The notes under the pieces are model-generated. The model was not told the origin of the DNA. It searched no databases and was given only the letters and a program-made list of their open reading frames with translations. The position numbers were made by a program, and so were the translations under genes. From positions 22,569 to 86,568 of the forward strand of contig JANQLV010000059.1 of NCBI GenBank assembly GCA_028280415.1: DNA of 64,000 nt. The letters run 5' to 3'. Below are positions 44,345 to 53,555 of the stretch, piece after piece. The DNA comes from Saprospiraceae bacterium (GTDB taxonomy: Bacteria > Bacteroidota > Bacteroidia > Chitinophagales > Saprospiraceae). Each line of letters starts with the position of its first letter. Positions within the stretch are counted from its first letter, which is position 1.

Positions 44345-45580
44345 ATGAGATCATTTACAATTCTAGTCATCGTATATTTCTTTTCCTTTTCTCTCGCTCA
44401 GGGGCAAGTTGTTTTCTGGACAGATAATTTTGACGGTACGGGCCCCTCAAGTGGGGATCGGGATGCAATCAATCATACGGATAGGGACAATGGATCTGGT
44501 ACAGGTACCTGTGGATTAGGGGATTATTTTTTTAGAACGAATTTGGCTTCTGACGACCCTTCCGGTATGAATGCAGTGTTCACAGGTTTTACGGGTTCCT
44601 ATTGGAGAGGTGAAGATCTGGACGGTTGTATGACAAGTCCCGATATTCTTGAATTTAATAATATTGACATTACCGGTTTGAGCAATTTTCGTTTTACCGG
44701 TTCCTTTGCAGCTTTTAATACAACCAACCCTTGGGAATCAACTGATTTTTTATCTGTGGAATACCGGATAGACAATGGTGCCTGGAATACGGGGATTCTT
44801 TTTTCTAGTAACCTGGCCAACGGAACCCGTGGTGCCCTGGCAGAAGATATCGATCAGAATGGATTTGGAGAAGGGACAACTATTGGTCTGTCATTTACAG
44901 CCTTTAGTTTTACTTTTAATGGTAGCGGTACAGACCTCGATCTGCGTTTCCAGGCTGGTGCCAATGGTGGTGGAGAAGAATTCGGTATTGAAGATTTTCA
45001 ACTCGAACATAGCGTCGTGTTACCGGTGGAATTAACCGGATTCAATGGTAAACTCAAAAATAAAGAAGTAGAACTAAACTGGTCGACTGCTTCAGAGATC
45101 AATAATGCAGGCTTTGAAATACAGCGTAGCAGTGATGGTAGACATTGGGAACTACTGGATTTTGTTCCTGGTGCCGGCAACTCAGACATAGCGATCACTT
45201 ATCAATACATAGATAGCGAACCTATAAAAGGAATACAATACTATCGACTTCGTCAAATCGATTTCGATAACCGACATGATTTCTCTCAAACAATCTCGAT
45301 CAACTTTAGGAGCAGTACAGGAGAATTGGGCGAGCTTTATCCGAATCCGACTGAGAATGGTATAGTGTATATAAATTATGACTCAAATACACGCGAAAGA
45401 CTTAATATAAAGGTACACAACCTGATGGGACAAGTGGTCTTCCAGGAAAGCCGGGAAGCGGGAATGGGAACTTCTCAACTTGAACTGGACCTAAGAACTT
45501 TAGGAAAAGGATTGTTCCTGGTTTCTATCGAGGAATCTTCTTCCTTTGAAACCTTTAGTAAGAAACTAGCCATCCATTAA
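44345..45580 (+). CDS. Secreted protein with T9SS C-terminal sorting domain
   Basis: A 411-residue exported protein. After a signal peptide ending at SLAQG comes a beta-sandwich-like region (VVFWTDNFDGTG, FNNIDITGLSNFRFTGSFAAF, DFLSVEYRIDNGAWN, LDLRFQAGANGGGEEFGIEDFQL) that looks like a jelly-roll/lectin-like module. The linker is VVLPVELTGFNGKLKNKEVELNWSTASEINNAGFEIQR, closely matching the protein at 18549. The type A sorting domain is GELYPNPTENGIVYI, KVHNLMGQVVF and LGKGLFLVSI. It should be secreted by T9SS. It is the first gene past the CRISPR array but has its own terminator and no defence link that I can see. Confidence 0.85.
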   Translation: MRSFTILVIVYFFSFSLAQGQVVFWTDNFDGTGPSSGDRDAINHTDRDNGSGTGTCGLGDYFFRTNLASDDPSGMNAVFTGFTGSYWRGEDLDGCMTSPDILEFNNIDITGLSNFRFTGSFAAFNTTNPWESTDFLSVEYRIDNGAWNTGILFSSNLANGTRGALAEDIDQNGFGEGTTIGLSFTAFSFTFNGSGTDLDLRFQAGANGGGEEFGIEDFQLEHSVVLPVELTGFNGKLKNKEVELNWSTASEINNAGFEIQRSSDGRHWELLDFVPGAGNSDIAITYQYIDSEPIKGIQYYRLRQIDFDNRHDFSQTISINFRSSTGELGELYPNPTENGIVYINYDSNTRERLNIKVHNLMGQVVFQESREAGMGTSQLELDLRTLGKGLFLVSIEESSSFETFSKKLAIH

Positions 45581-45612
45581 TAATCAGCAATCAATCTTAT
45601 TGCCATTCAAAT

Positions 45613-45643
45613 GCCAGTTGGGAAACATTCCGGCTGGCTTTTG
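45613..45643 (+). terminator. Terminator of the T9SS cargo gene
   Basis: GCCAG at 45613-45617 pairs with CTGGC at 45634-45638, with further pairing of TTGGGAA to TTCCGG inside, followed by TTTTG. Confidence 0.7.
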
Positions 45644-45736
45644 TTTGGAGTAAATTAAGGGAGCACAAACCTTTTAAGTATTTGTTGTTTCTGGTTGATA
45701 TTGATGAATCAACTAGAAAACAATTTCCATAAATAT

Positions 45737-46672
45737 TCAATTACAACTTTCTTCCCAATATTTACTTTTCTTATAAATCTTTTTGTACTTTTTTACATTC
45801 ATCAGTGTTCTAATGGCTTTCCTTTTATCGCTTTGTTTTTCGTAATATGCTTTTGCGATTTTATATCCGATGAAGTAACCTAAATCCGCTGGTCGGTCTT
45901 TTACCTTGTTCCCCTGATAGAGCCATCTTCGATGATCTTTTGGATGATTTTTTAAGTCTTCTTCGAAAGCTTTCCATAAGGTACATTCATGTGTAGCACC
46001 GTATTGGAAAATCTTTTGATTGATATTAAGATTTAAAAATTCCAGCGTAATAAAATCTGCAATCCCCTCGGTTAATACGGCTGTTAGTAAATTGGATCGC
46101 TTACGATTGAATTGCTGCGTATGGACTGTTTCGTGAGCAATCATTGAAACGATATCTCCGGAATTACCGATTACCCGCTCCAGCCATCCGCTCATTTCCG
46201 ATTTATCGACACTGGCATCGGAGGCCGCAATTTCGGAGCCAATTAATATTAGTCCTTTGCTGGTTGTTCCGCCGGTCCTGAGACAACCAATAGCAAAACA
46301 AATGTTGGGTTGCCGGAAACCGGGAATGATTGCCTGGTATTCCTTAAAAATACGGTCAATCTGATCTTTTTGGGAGGCAATAGCTTCCGTCAAAGGGCGA
46401 ACGGAGTTCCAGAATTTGGGATAAAGACTAATCACTTTAATATATTCCTCTGCTGTAAAATTTCTTACCTTTAAGAAATCCTTGAAATAGTCAGATGATC
46501 GATCAATGTATTCTTCCTGTATAATCCGGATACTATCCCGCTTTGTTTTAGCTTCCTTAAGTTGATCAAAAGCGTTCCAGAAATTGGAAATATCAAGGGT
46601 CTCAATACGGTAATCAGGCTGGCCAAAAACAAAAAACGGAAGAACAGAAAGGCATACTATCATTGTTTTCAT
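45737..46672 (-). CDS. Exported DUF2268-like zinc metallopeptidase
   Basis: About 311 residues from ATG 46672 (MKTMIVCLSVLPFFVFGQ signal peptide; an upstream ATG at 46696 adds eight residues). The HExxH zinc motif is HETVH within VSMIAHETVHTQQF, and the downstream third ligand is plausible as Glu in LTEGIADFITLEF. GLILIGSEIAASD is the strand before the active site, as in predicted DUF2268 Zn-dependent proteases. The C-terminus is basic and helical. It is probably periplasmic or lipid-free secreted; the substrate is unknown. It stands alone, convergent with the T9SS gene before it. Confidence 0.82.
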   Translation of the reverse strand: MKTMIVCLSVLPFFVFGQPDYRIETLDISNFWNAFDQLKEAKTKRDSIRIIQEEYIDRSSDYFKDFLKVRNFTAEEYIKVISLYPKFWNSVRPLTEAIASQKDQIDRIFKEYQAIIPGFRQPNICFAIGCLRTGGTTSKGLILIGSEIAASDASVDKSEMSGWLERVIGNSGDIVSMIAHETVHTQQFNRKRSNLLTAVLTEGIADFITLEFLNLNINQKIFQYGATHECTLWKAFEEDLKNHPKDHRRWLYQGNKVKDRPADLGYFIGYKIAKAYYEKQSDKRKAIRTLMNVKKYKKIYKKSKYWEESCN

Positions 46673-46856
46673 TGGTCGATGTTTATGTAAGCGCATTTGG
46701 AAAATGATAAACCTATGCTTAAAAATCGTTTTTTCTTACTCCAAAAAGAAACGCTAAGGCGCTTTTATGAGTTAAAATATTCTCCTGTATCAGGAGCTTT
46801 GGATTTAGCCTTCTGATTTTTCATTTTTTATCCTGAAATCTTTCTAAATTTCGTCA

Positions 46857-48092
46857 ATGAAATCTAAACTCTTGAAAATTCTTGCTCTTCTTCTGTTTAT
46901 AATTGTCTGTATTGTCATTTTCAAATGGAAAACGATCAAACGATTGTATAATACTATCCATCTGTTCGATGAAGCCGTGATCATCGATAATTTCCAAAAC
47001 ATGGATCAGATTTATAGTGTCAGTCGTCTGCAAGCCAGTGAAAAACCGTTTAAGTTCCCGAGAAACGAAGTTTACCAGTTACCCGAAAGTTTTTTCTTTA
47101 AGAATCGGGAATACCGAATCGATGATTATTTTAAGAATACGAATACAGAAGGATTTCTGGTCATTCACCGGGATACCCTTATTTTTGAACAATATTATAA
47201 TGGTCTTACAGAATCCACTACACATATTTCCTGGTCGGTTGCCAAGTCATTTATTGCTACTTTATTAGGCATAGCTTATCACGATGGCCTATTTGAATTG
47301 GAAAAAGCGATTACCGATTATGTTCCCCAACTCAAGAATACCGGTTATGATGGCGTAAAAATCAAGGATATCCTGCAGATGAGTTCCGGAGTGGGATTTA
47401 ATGAAGACTATGGTGATTTCAATTCTGATATCAATCGCTTTGGTCGAACAGTGGCGACCGGTTCTTCTCTGGAAGCATTCTGTAAAAGCCTGAAAAGAGA
47501 ACGCGAACCGGGGACCTATTGCCATTATGTAAGTATTGATACACAGGTATTAGGCATGCTACTCTCGGAAGTTACCGGCCAGTCTATTACCGACTATCTG
47601 GAAACCAAGCTTTGGAAGCCTATGGGGATGGAGTACCCTGCGGAGTGGTTGGTTGATGATACCGGCTTTGAACTGGCTTTAGGAGGACTTAATGCAACCT
47701 TAAGGGATTATGGCAAACTTGGGCAACTCTACCTGCATAATGGGTATTTCAATGGCCAACAGATTGTACCGGCTTCCTGGGTAGCAGCGGCAGTGACACC
47801 GGATGCACCCCATCTCATGCCGGGTGAACACGAATTTTCCAGCCATCCGTATGGCTATGGTTATCAATGGTGGATTCCTGAAAATGATGAAGATGCATTC
47901 TTCGCTTCTGGTATTTATAACCAATATATTTATGTGAAACCCCGGAAGAATCTTGTGATCGTTAAACTCTCCGCAAATCATCATTTTAAACAGGAAGGTT
48001 CGATTACCAAGGATATTCATGTGGCTTTGTTCAAGAGCCTGGCAGCGGATTTTCCGGAGGTGGCAACAGCAGAAAAGGAGGAAGAGGAGTAG
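46857..48092 (+). CDS. Membrane-anchored serine hydrolase (class C beta-lactamase fold)
   Basis: A 411-residue protein with an N-terminal membrane anchor (ILALLLFIIVCIVIF). The penicillin-binding/beta-lactamase fold follows: SWSVAKSFIATLLG holds the nucleophile Ser127 and Lys130 (SxxK), CHYVSIDTQVLG gives the second motif Tyr224-x-Ser226, and YGYQWW with FFASGIYNQYIYV lies near the third-strand motif. The SWSVAKSF context resembles 6-aminohexanoate-dimer hydrolase-type (NylB-like) esterases more than true beta-lactamases. It converges with the next gene, with 10 bp between them. Substrate unknown. Confidence 0.87.
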   Translation: MKSKLLKILALLLFIIVCIVIFKWKTIKRLYNTIHLFDEAVIIDNFQNMDQIYSVSRLQASEKPFKFPRNEVYQLPESFFFKNREYRIDDYFKNTNTEGFLVIHRDTLIFEQYYNGLTESTTHISWSVAKSFIATLLGIAYHDGLFELEKAITDYVPQLKNTGYDGVKIKDILQMSSGVGFNEDYGDFNSDINRFGRTVATGSSLEAFCKSLKREREPGTYCHYVSIDTQVLGMLLSEVTGQSITDYLETKLWKPMGMEYPAEWLVDDTGFELALGGLNATLRDYGKLGQLYLHNGYFNGQQIVPASWVAAAVTPDAPHLMPGEHEFSSHPYGYGYQWWIPENDEDAFFASGIYNQYIYVKPRKNLVIVKLSANHHFKQEGSITKDIHVALFKSLAADFPEVATAEKEEEE

Positions 48093-48102
48093 TTGAAATG
48101 GG

Positions 48103-49551
48103 TTAAGGTTTTTCAATTCTTTCCAAACAGCCCAAGAGCCATTGTTTGTCTGCAATGTGATTCATTTGCAAAAGTTTGGATTTTAGTTTCTCAATTCTGC
48201 TTGGACTAACAGCTGTTTTGGGATGTCGAATTTGTTTAAGTAAATGAATGAAATTGTTGTTTGCTTTTTTTTGTTTTTGAGTAATCTTCGATTTTGGAAT
48301 GCGGTAAATAAATATTTTAAAGGCATCAATTTTGGCATCGAGAATTTCTGAATCCGTCTCCTGATAAATAATTAATTCCAGCCTTTTGGTTTCTATTTTA
48401 TAATACAAACCATCGAAATGATTCGGTAAATATTCCAGGGCTTTATCGTATTCTTTGGTATACAGATAGTATTTAGCGAGATTAAAATGATAAATCCTGT
48501 TATTCGGTTCTGAACTGGCGATTTTATTTTTATGATTCTGTATGAAATGATAAATCCAGTCAAATTCTTTTAACCTTAAACCAAAGGTTACAATATTCAG
48601 AAATGGCTGAGTTAAGATTTCATTTTTATAATATAAAAAGCCTTTTTTCAAGTGATTTTTATAAATGTCAAAAGCGATTCGCAAATATTTTTCTGAACCA
48701 TTATGATATTGTAAAATGGCATAATTGCGAATTAAGGTATGCAGTGATTTCTGTTGTTCGATTGATAGCTGGTCATCATATTCAAAAAGAAGGGACTTAA
48801 ATCGTTCGAAATTTTCCGTTCGGAAATTCTCTTCCGAGTTGAGCATTTTAAAAGCCTTGTAATATACTTTAATAATTGGAATTTGCAAATGAGGCAATTC
48901 AATTAATTGATCTAAATACTCCAGTGACTTAAGGCTGTTTTTTACTTCCACCGGATGATTGAAAATATTAATTGCCATTAACTGACAGGCATATTGCAAT
49001 TTTGTCAGGAAATAATATTGATCAAAATTTTCCAGCATATGCGGAAGTGTCAGATCAATGTTAGGCGTTATGACAATCGCCTGCTGTCTGACCAATAATT
49101 CCTTTAAAATAAACCTTTCGTAAAAAAATCCCGAATCAGCAAATTGATGTTTTTCTACTTCTTTACTCCATTTATTGAAAACCCGATCGAAAATTGGTTT
49201 TAAGTTTCTTTTTTGTAAAAAATTACAAATGCTCTGATAATAATTAAATGGTTGCTCATTTAGATATAAACTGATAAATTGATACATCACTTTCAAAAAG
49301 CGAGACATTAATTTATCCAATTTGCCGGGAATCCATTCTTTGTCAGGACCGTAGAGCTGTTGATATATGTTTTTTTTGCTTAAATCGGGGTGGCTGGGTT
49401 TGCGGTATTGTTTCAACAATAAATCCAGCAATTTTATTAATTCCTCCGGTTTTTTGTCATCATAGAATTTTGCTCTTACAAATTCTGTAAAAAGGGTGAT
49501 CTCGGTATGTTCTAATGCATTGAATATTTTTAGCAGTCTGCTATTATTCAT
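48103..49551 (-). CDS. Large helical hypothetical protein (paralogue of 24928-26319)
   Basis: A 482-residue, all-helical, cytoplasmic-looking protein. The start MNNSRLLKIFNALEHTEITLFTEFVRAKF parallels the other copy, and is followed by the KPEELIKLLDLLLKQYRK segment, an LYG..... loop and LSRFLKVMYQFISLYL. TPR-like helices occupy the second half (YLRIAFDIYKNHLKKGFLYYKNE, HFNLAKYYLYTKEYDKALEYLPNHF). No catalytic motif. It is divergent from the T9SS cargo gene at 49662, with a 110-bp shared promoter region. Function unknown; see the finding on this family. Confidence 0.6.
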   Translation of the reverse strand: MNNSRLLKIFNALEHTEITLFTEFVRAKFYDDKKPEELIKLLDLLLKQYRKPSHPDLSKKNIYQQLYGPDKEWIPGKLDKLMSRFLKVMYQFISLYLNEQPFNYYQSICNFLQKRNLKPIFDRVFNKWSKEVEKHQFADSGFFYERFILKELLVRQQAIVITPNIDLTLPHMLENFDQYYFLTKLQYACQLMAINIFNHPVEVKNSLKSLEYLDQLIELPHLQIPIIKVYYKAFKMLNSEENFRTENFERFKSLLFEYDDQLSIEQQKSLHTLIRNYAILQYHNGSEKYLRIAFDIYKNHLKKGFLYYKNEILTQPFLNIVTFGLRLKEFDWIYHFIQNHKNKIASSEPNNRIYHFNLAKYYLYTKEYDKALEYLPNHFDGLYYKIETKRLELIIYQETDSEILDAKIDAFKIFIYRIPKSKITQKQKKANNNFIHLLKQIRHPKTAVSPSRIEKLKSKLLQMNHIADKQWLLGCLERIEKP

Positions 49552-49649
49552 TTAAGTCTTGTTTGGGAAGAACCTTAAAAAAATGTAATCAGTTTTTATT
49601 TCTCTTATATATACCTTTCCAGGGAAAAATGTCACCACTTTCTCACTTT

Positions 49650-49657
49650 TAATTTTG
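49650..49657 (+). promoter_or_regulatory. Possible -7 box at the start of the T9SS gene
   Basis: TAATTTTG matches TANNTTTG and ends only 4 nt before the ATG at 49662. If used, the transcript would be leaderless or start within the first codons. No -33 TTTG is seen, so this may be chance in AT-rich DNA. Confidence 0.3.
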
Positions 49658-49661
49658 TTAG

Positions 49662-50876
49662 ATGAACAATAAAGTTCTCATTTTCTCACTGACGGCTATA
49701 TTATTTTTTTATTTAAACAACTCACAAGGACAAATTATTACAGACATTACTCCTGAAAATATTGATGAAGTTGTTGAAGAAATTTTTTCTTTACATGGAG
49801 ATCAAATTGATCTAAGCTATAATGACCTTTACAATTTTCTTGATTATTTACTACCAGATAATATACAAGACCCTGACTACGATGGAAGTTGTGACCCGCC
49901 TGAACCTGCCATGAATTCAATTGATAATACCGAAATTATTTATTCTTGGGTTCATCAATCGGGAAATCACAGTTATCAAACCTCTTACATTAAATTAAAC
50001 AACTGGATTAACACCAGCGCAGAGTCGGGAACTATTCACACTATTGGCGCTAATGTTAGCCTGCCAATACAAAGCAATGGTTTGGTATTGGTAGCCTTTC
50101 AAGCGAAATGCAGTCAATCTACTGTTGGCAAAGTTAATGTAATCATTGTAGATAAACCCGTTTTTTTTGAACATTCTAACGAAGATTGTAGTTGCGAATT
50201 CGAAGGAGCAAGTCAAAATGCCAGTTTTAGCGGTACTTTATTACAGGATATTGGCCAGACCGACATTATTGATTTTGACTATACCCATGCTTCTAATAGC
50301 GGTTATTATAGCTCCACCATTACTTACGAGGATGGCTCAATCAGTACTTTCCTGATCAGTGTAACCGTCGGTGAAAATACTATTTACATTAGAAAAGTTT
50401 GTGAAGAAAATATGCATAACGTTTCCGGAGGAACTTTTCTTTATAGTGTCATTGATCAGGAGGTCATGGGGGCCGTCAGCTTTGTAAACGGGATTTCCTT
50501 TGATCCGGTTTATGGTGCCAATGGTGAAATGACGGTGACCGAATGCCTGGAAGATGAGCCTGATCCTGGAAGAAGCCATCCGCCCTGGTTAAAGGATAAT
50601 GAAAACCCTGAAGATAGGGTCCTGAACTTAATGGTACAACCGAATCCGGGACAAGATTATGTGTTTATTGACCTGCCGGACTCAGAACAGGTTCAGGTCG
50701 CTAATATTCAATTATTAGATATCGCCGGAAGGGAAATTCATTTGCCCAAAACTAATTTGAGTTATACCAGCAACCGAATTAGGCTCGATATTAATCAATT
50801 ACCGGTAGGTGTATATTCTGTATTGATCAATAGTGAAAATCAGGCTATGACTACCAGATTTATCAAAGTAAATTAA
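49662..50876 (+). CDS. Secreted protein with T9SS sorting domain
   Basis: A 404-residue exported protein with signal peptide (LIFSLTAILFFYLNNSQGQ). The N-terminal segment (ITDITPENIDEVVEEIFSLHGDQIDLSYNDLYNFLDYLLP) is an acidic helical stretch. A central beta-rich domain, about 90-320, contains Cys pairs (EDCSCEF). The last 80 residues are a type A sorting domain: LMVQPNPGQDYVFIDLPD, IQLLDIAGREI, LPVGVYSVLI and TTRFIKVN. No known fold is recognised for the central domain. Function unknown; it is expected to be exported by T9SS. Confidence 0.82.
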   Translation: MNNKVLIFSLTAILFFYLNNSQGQIITDITPENIDEVVEEIFSLHGDQIDLSYNDLYNFLDYLLPDNIQDPDYDGSCDPPEPAMNSIDNTEIIYSWVHQSGNHSYQTSYIKLNNWINTSAESGTIHTIGANVSLPIQSNGLVLVAFQAKCSQSTVGKVNVIIVDKPVFFEHSNEDCSCEFEGASQNASFSGTLLQDIGQTDIIDFDYTHASNSGYYSSTITYEDGSISTFLISVTVGENTIYIRKVCEENMHNVSGGTFLYSVIDQEVMGAVSFVNGISFDPVYGANGEMTVTECLEDEPDPGRSHPPWLKDNENPEDRVLNLMVQPNPGQDYVFIDLPDSEQVQVANIQLLDIAGREIHLPKTNLSYTSNRIRLDINQLPVGVYSVLINSENQAMTTRFIKVN

Positions 50877-51182
50877 ATTCTTTCCGATGCAAAGATATAA
50901 AGTAGTACACTGATCATTTCCAAAAAGAAATCGGCGAACCTACGCTATCCTCTCCATTAGAGCTTGCTTACTTCTATAGTATGTCAGGCTCTATACTTTT
51001 TTATGGCTCAATCTTTTTCAATACCGCCCTTTCTCTTATCTTCGCCTTTTTGAATGATGCCGGATTTTTAGCAACTCAATTTGCTTTGATTATAGCACCA
51101 TTTTAATTTTCTAAAAGTTTGAATTTCAAATTTTAAGGAGACCGGCATTATAATTTTGTATTAAAATTAAAAATAACTCTTT
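50877..51182. other. Intergenic region upstream of ettA
   Basis: A 306-bp region containing the -7 box annotated at 51151-51158 and a GGAG-like stretch (AAGGAG at about 51135). No gene recognised. Confidence 0.4.
51151..51158 (+). promoter_or_regulatory. Putative -7 promoter box of ettA
   Basis: TAATTTTG, an exact TANNTTTG match, lies 24 nt upstream of the ettA ATG, leaving a short 5' untranslated region. Confidence 0.5.
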
Positions 51183-52856
51183 ATGTCTGATAAAAAGGTC
51201 ATTTTTTCGATGGAAGGGGTCAATAAGTTTTATCAACCCAATAACAAACAAGTCTTGAAAAACATCTGGCTATCCTTTTATTATGGAGCCAAAATTGGTG
51301 TTTTGGGATTAAACGGGGCGGGAAAGTCCAGCCTTTTAAGAATTATTTCCGGCAAAGACACTGATTTTCAGGGACGAGTGACTTTTGATAAAGAATATAA
51401 AATTGGTTTTCTGGAACAGGAACCGGAGCTTGATGAGGCCAAAACAGTAAAGGAGATTGTTCAGGAGGGGGTTCAACACATTGTCGATGTGGTGCAAAAA
51501 TACGAAGCGGTATCGGCTAAATTAGCGGAACCAATGAATGATGATGAAATGATGAAAGTAATCGAAGAACAGGGAGAGCTACTGGAAAAAATGGACTTTT
51601 ATAATGCCTGGGAACTCGACCATACTCTGGAAGTCGCTATGGATTCCCTGCGATGCCCTCCGGATGATGCCAAAGTAGCAGTCCTTTCCGGTGGAGAGCG
51701 TCGTCGGGTAGCTCTTTGTCGTTTGCTGTTGAGCAAACCGGATATTCTCTTGCTTGACGAGCCTACCAACCACCTGGATGCAGAAAGTGTTCACTGGCTT
51801 GAACAATACCTGAAGTCTTTTCCGGGAACAGTGATTGCGGTAACCCACGATCGTTATTTTCTGGATAATGTAGCGGGATGGATTCTGGAACTGGATCGGG
51901 GAGAAGGGATTCCTTGGGAAGGAAATTATAGCTCCTGGCTGGATCAAAAATCCAAGCGCCTCGCTGCGGAAGAAAAAGCAGAGTCAAAACGACAAAAAAT
52001 GCTTAAACGCGAATTGGAATGGAGCCGAATGTCCCAAAAAGCACGTCAAGCCAGAGGTAAGGCCCGTTTGAATGCTTATGAAAAAATGAGCAGCGTGGAA
52101 GCAAAAGAGAGAGAGGCGAAATTGGAACTGTTTATTCCTCCGGGACAAAGACTGGGAGATAATGTGATTGATATTGAAAATTTGAGTAAAGGATTTGATA
52201 ATCGTTTGTTGATCGACGATCTGAGTTTTAAAGTTCCAAAAAATGCGATTGTCGGAATTATCGGTCCTAATGGTGTAGGTAAATCTACTCTGTTTCGAAT
52301 GATTATGGGGGAGGAAAAACCCGATCAAGGGACGATAAAAATTGGTGAAACCGTAAAACTGGCTTATGTTGACCAATCGCACAAAGATTTGATCCCGGAT
52401 AAAACGATTTACGAAGTGGTGAGCAAGGGTAATGAGTTCATCAATATTGGAAATAGAGAAATCAATGCCCGGGCCTATTTAAGTCGATTCAATTTTAGTG
52501 GGGTAGATCAACAGAAAAAAGTGGGCGTTCTTTCCGGCGGTGAAAGAAATCGGCTGCACCTGGCGATTACCCTTAAAGAAGGCGGGAATGTGATTTTACT
52601 CGATGAGCCTACTAATGATATTGATGTAAACACGCTCAGAGCCCTGGAAGATGCTATTGAGAATTTTGCCGGTTGTGTATTGATGATTTCACACGATCGC
52701 TGGTTTATCGACAAATTAGCCACCCATATTCTGGCTTACGAAGATGAAGGAAAAGTTGTTTTCTATGAGGGGAACTTTAGTTCTTATGAAGCTAGTAAAA
52801 AAGAACGCTTGGGGGATATTAGTCCAAAGCGTCCCCGATTCAAAAGTTTATTATAA
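51183..52856 (+). CDS. ettA: Energy-dependent translational throttle protein EttA (ABC-F)
   Basis: A 557-residue soluble ABC-F ATPase that binds the ribosomal E site and gates the first elongation step according to ATP/ADP ratio. It has two ABC domains: GLNGAGKSSLLR (Walker A 1), LSGGERRRVALCRLLL and LLDEPTNHLD; then GPNGVGKSTLFR (Walker A 2), LSGGERNRLHLA and LLDEPTNDID. The linker between them is Lys/Arg-rich (KRLAAEEKAESKRQKMLKRELEW). The arm region and total length (about 555) fit EttA. No membrane part. Normal and complete. Confidence 0.95.
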   Translation: MSDKKVIFSMEGVNKFYQPNNKQVLKNIWLSFYYGAKIGVLGLNGAGKSSLLRIISGKDTDFQGRVTFDKEYKIGFLEQEPELDEAKTVKEIVQEGVQHIVDVVQKYEAVSAKLAEPMNDDEMMKVIEEQGELLEKMDFYNAWELDHTLEVAMDSLRCPPDDAKVAVLSGGERRRVALCRLLLSKPDILLLDEPTNHLDAESVHWLEQYLKSFPGTVIAVTHDRYFLDNVAGWILELDRGEGIPWEGNYSSWLDQKSKRLAAEEKAESKRQKMLKRELEWSRMSQKARQARGKARLNAYEKMSSVEAKEREAKLELFIPPGQRLGDNVIDIENLSKGFDNRLLIDDLSFKVPKNAIVGIIGPNGVGKSTLFRMIMGEEKPDQGTIKIGETVKLAYVDQSHKDLIPDKTIYEVVSKGNEFINIGNREINARAYLSRFNFSGVDQQKKVGVLSGGERNRLHLAITLKEGGNVILLDEPTNDIDVNTLRALEDAIENFAGCVLMISHDRWFIDKLATHILAYEDEGKVVFYEGNFSSYEASKKERLGDISPKRPRFKSLL

Positions 52857-52915
52857 TCTTTCATTCGGCATTCGTTCTATGATGCTCGAATTCTAAAAGT
52901 CAAAAATCGAATAAA

Positions 52916-53527
52916 ATGAAAAAAACTATTTTCTTGATCGCTTGTTTTTTGACTGTAAACTTTAGCTGTTTTAGCCAGGAAGAAATGAAAAATGAATCCC
53001 CCGTTCCATATCGACAAATTCCCGATGCTCCGGATGACTTTAGGAGCGGTAATGTCATTGCCCGGATGGTAGATGGATTAGGTTATCGCTTTTACTGGGC
53101 CAGTGAGGGATTGCGTCCGGAGGATATCGCTTATCGACCAAGTGAGGATGCTCAGAGTGTTGAGCAGACCATTGATCATATATATGTACTTTCCACCACT
53201 ATTTTAAACATTACGACCAGTACACCTAACATCAGGCCACTGGATGCTCCGAATGTAGATTATACTAAAAAGCGGGCATTGATCCTTTGGAACTTGAAAA
53301 AAGCCAGCGACAATTTGCGGGGAGCCGGTCCGGAAGAAGTGGCTGAAATGAAAGTGATTTTCAAAAGGGGGGACCAGCAGGTTAGCTTTCCTTTTTGGAA
53401 TGGTATTAATGGTCCGATTGCCGATGCCATTTATCATACTGGTCAGATTGTATCCTTTCGCAGGACTACTGGAAACCCGATGAATGCCAAAGTCAGAGTA
53501 TTGACTGGAAAAAATAGTGGTGAATAG
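52916..53527 (+). CDS. Exported DinB-superfamily protein
   Basis: A 203-residue protein with signal peptide (MKKTIFLIACFLTVNFSCFSQ) followed by a DinB/YfiT-like four-helix bundle. The metal-ligand His positions are visible in SVEQTIDHIYVLS and in AIYHTGQIVSFRRTTGNP; RPSEDAQS is the typical loop before helix 2. DinB-like proteins bind Zn or Ni, and some are thiol-dependent enzymes. A secreted version is less common than the cytoplasmic type. It sits 60 bp after ettA and 29 bp before an EamA transporter on the same strand, perhaps one transcript. Confidence 0.78.
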   Translation: MKKTIFLIACFLTVNFSCFSQEEMKNESPVPYRQIPDAPDDFRSGNVIARMVDGLGYRFYWASEGLRPEDIAYRPSEDAQSVEQTIDHIYVLSTTILNITTSTPNIRPLDAPNVDYTKKRALILWNLKKASDNLRGAGPEEVAEMKVIFKRGDQQVSFPFWNGINGPIADAIYHTGQIVSFRRTTGNPMNAKVRVLTGKNSGE

Positions 53528-53555
53528 TTGATTGTAGAATTTTGAACCAAAAAGA

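Noticed and set aside
46857..48092. True class C beta-lactamase (antibiotic resistance)
   Set aside because: It has the SxxK and YxS motifs, but the N-terminal membrane anchor and the SWSVAKSF context fit a NylB-like esterase better. No basis to call it a resistance gene.
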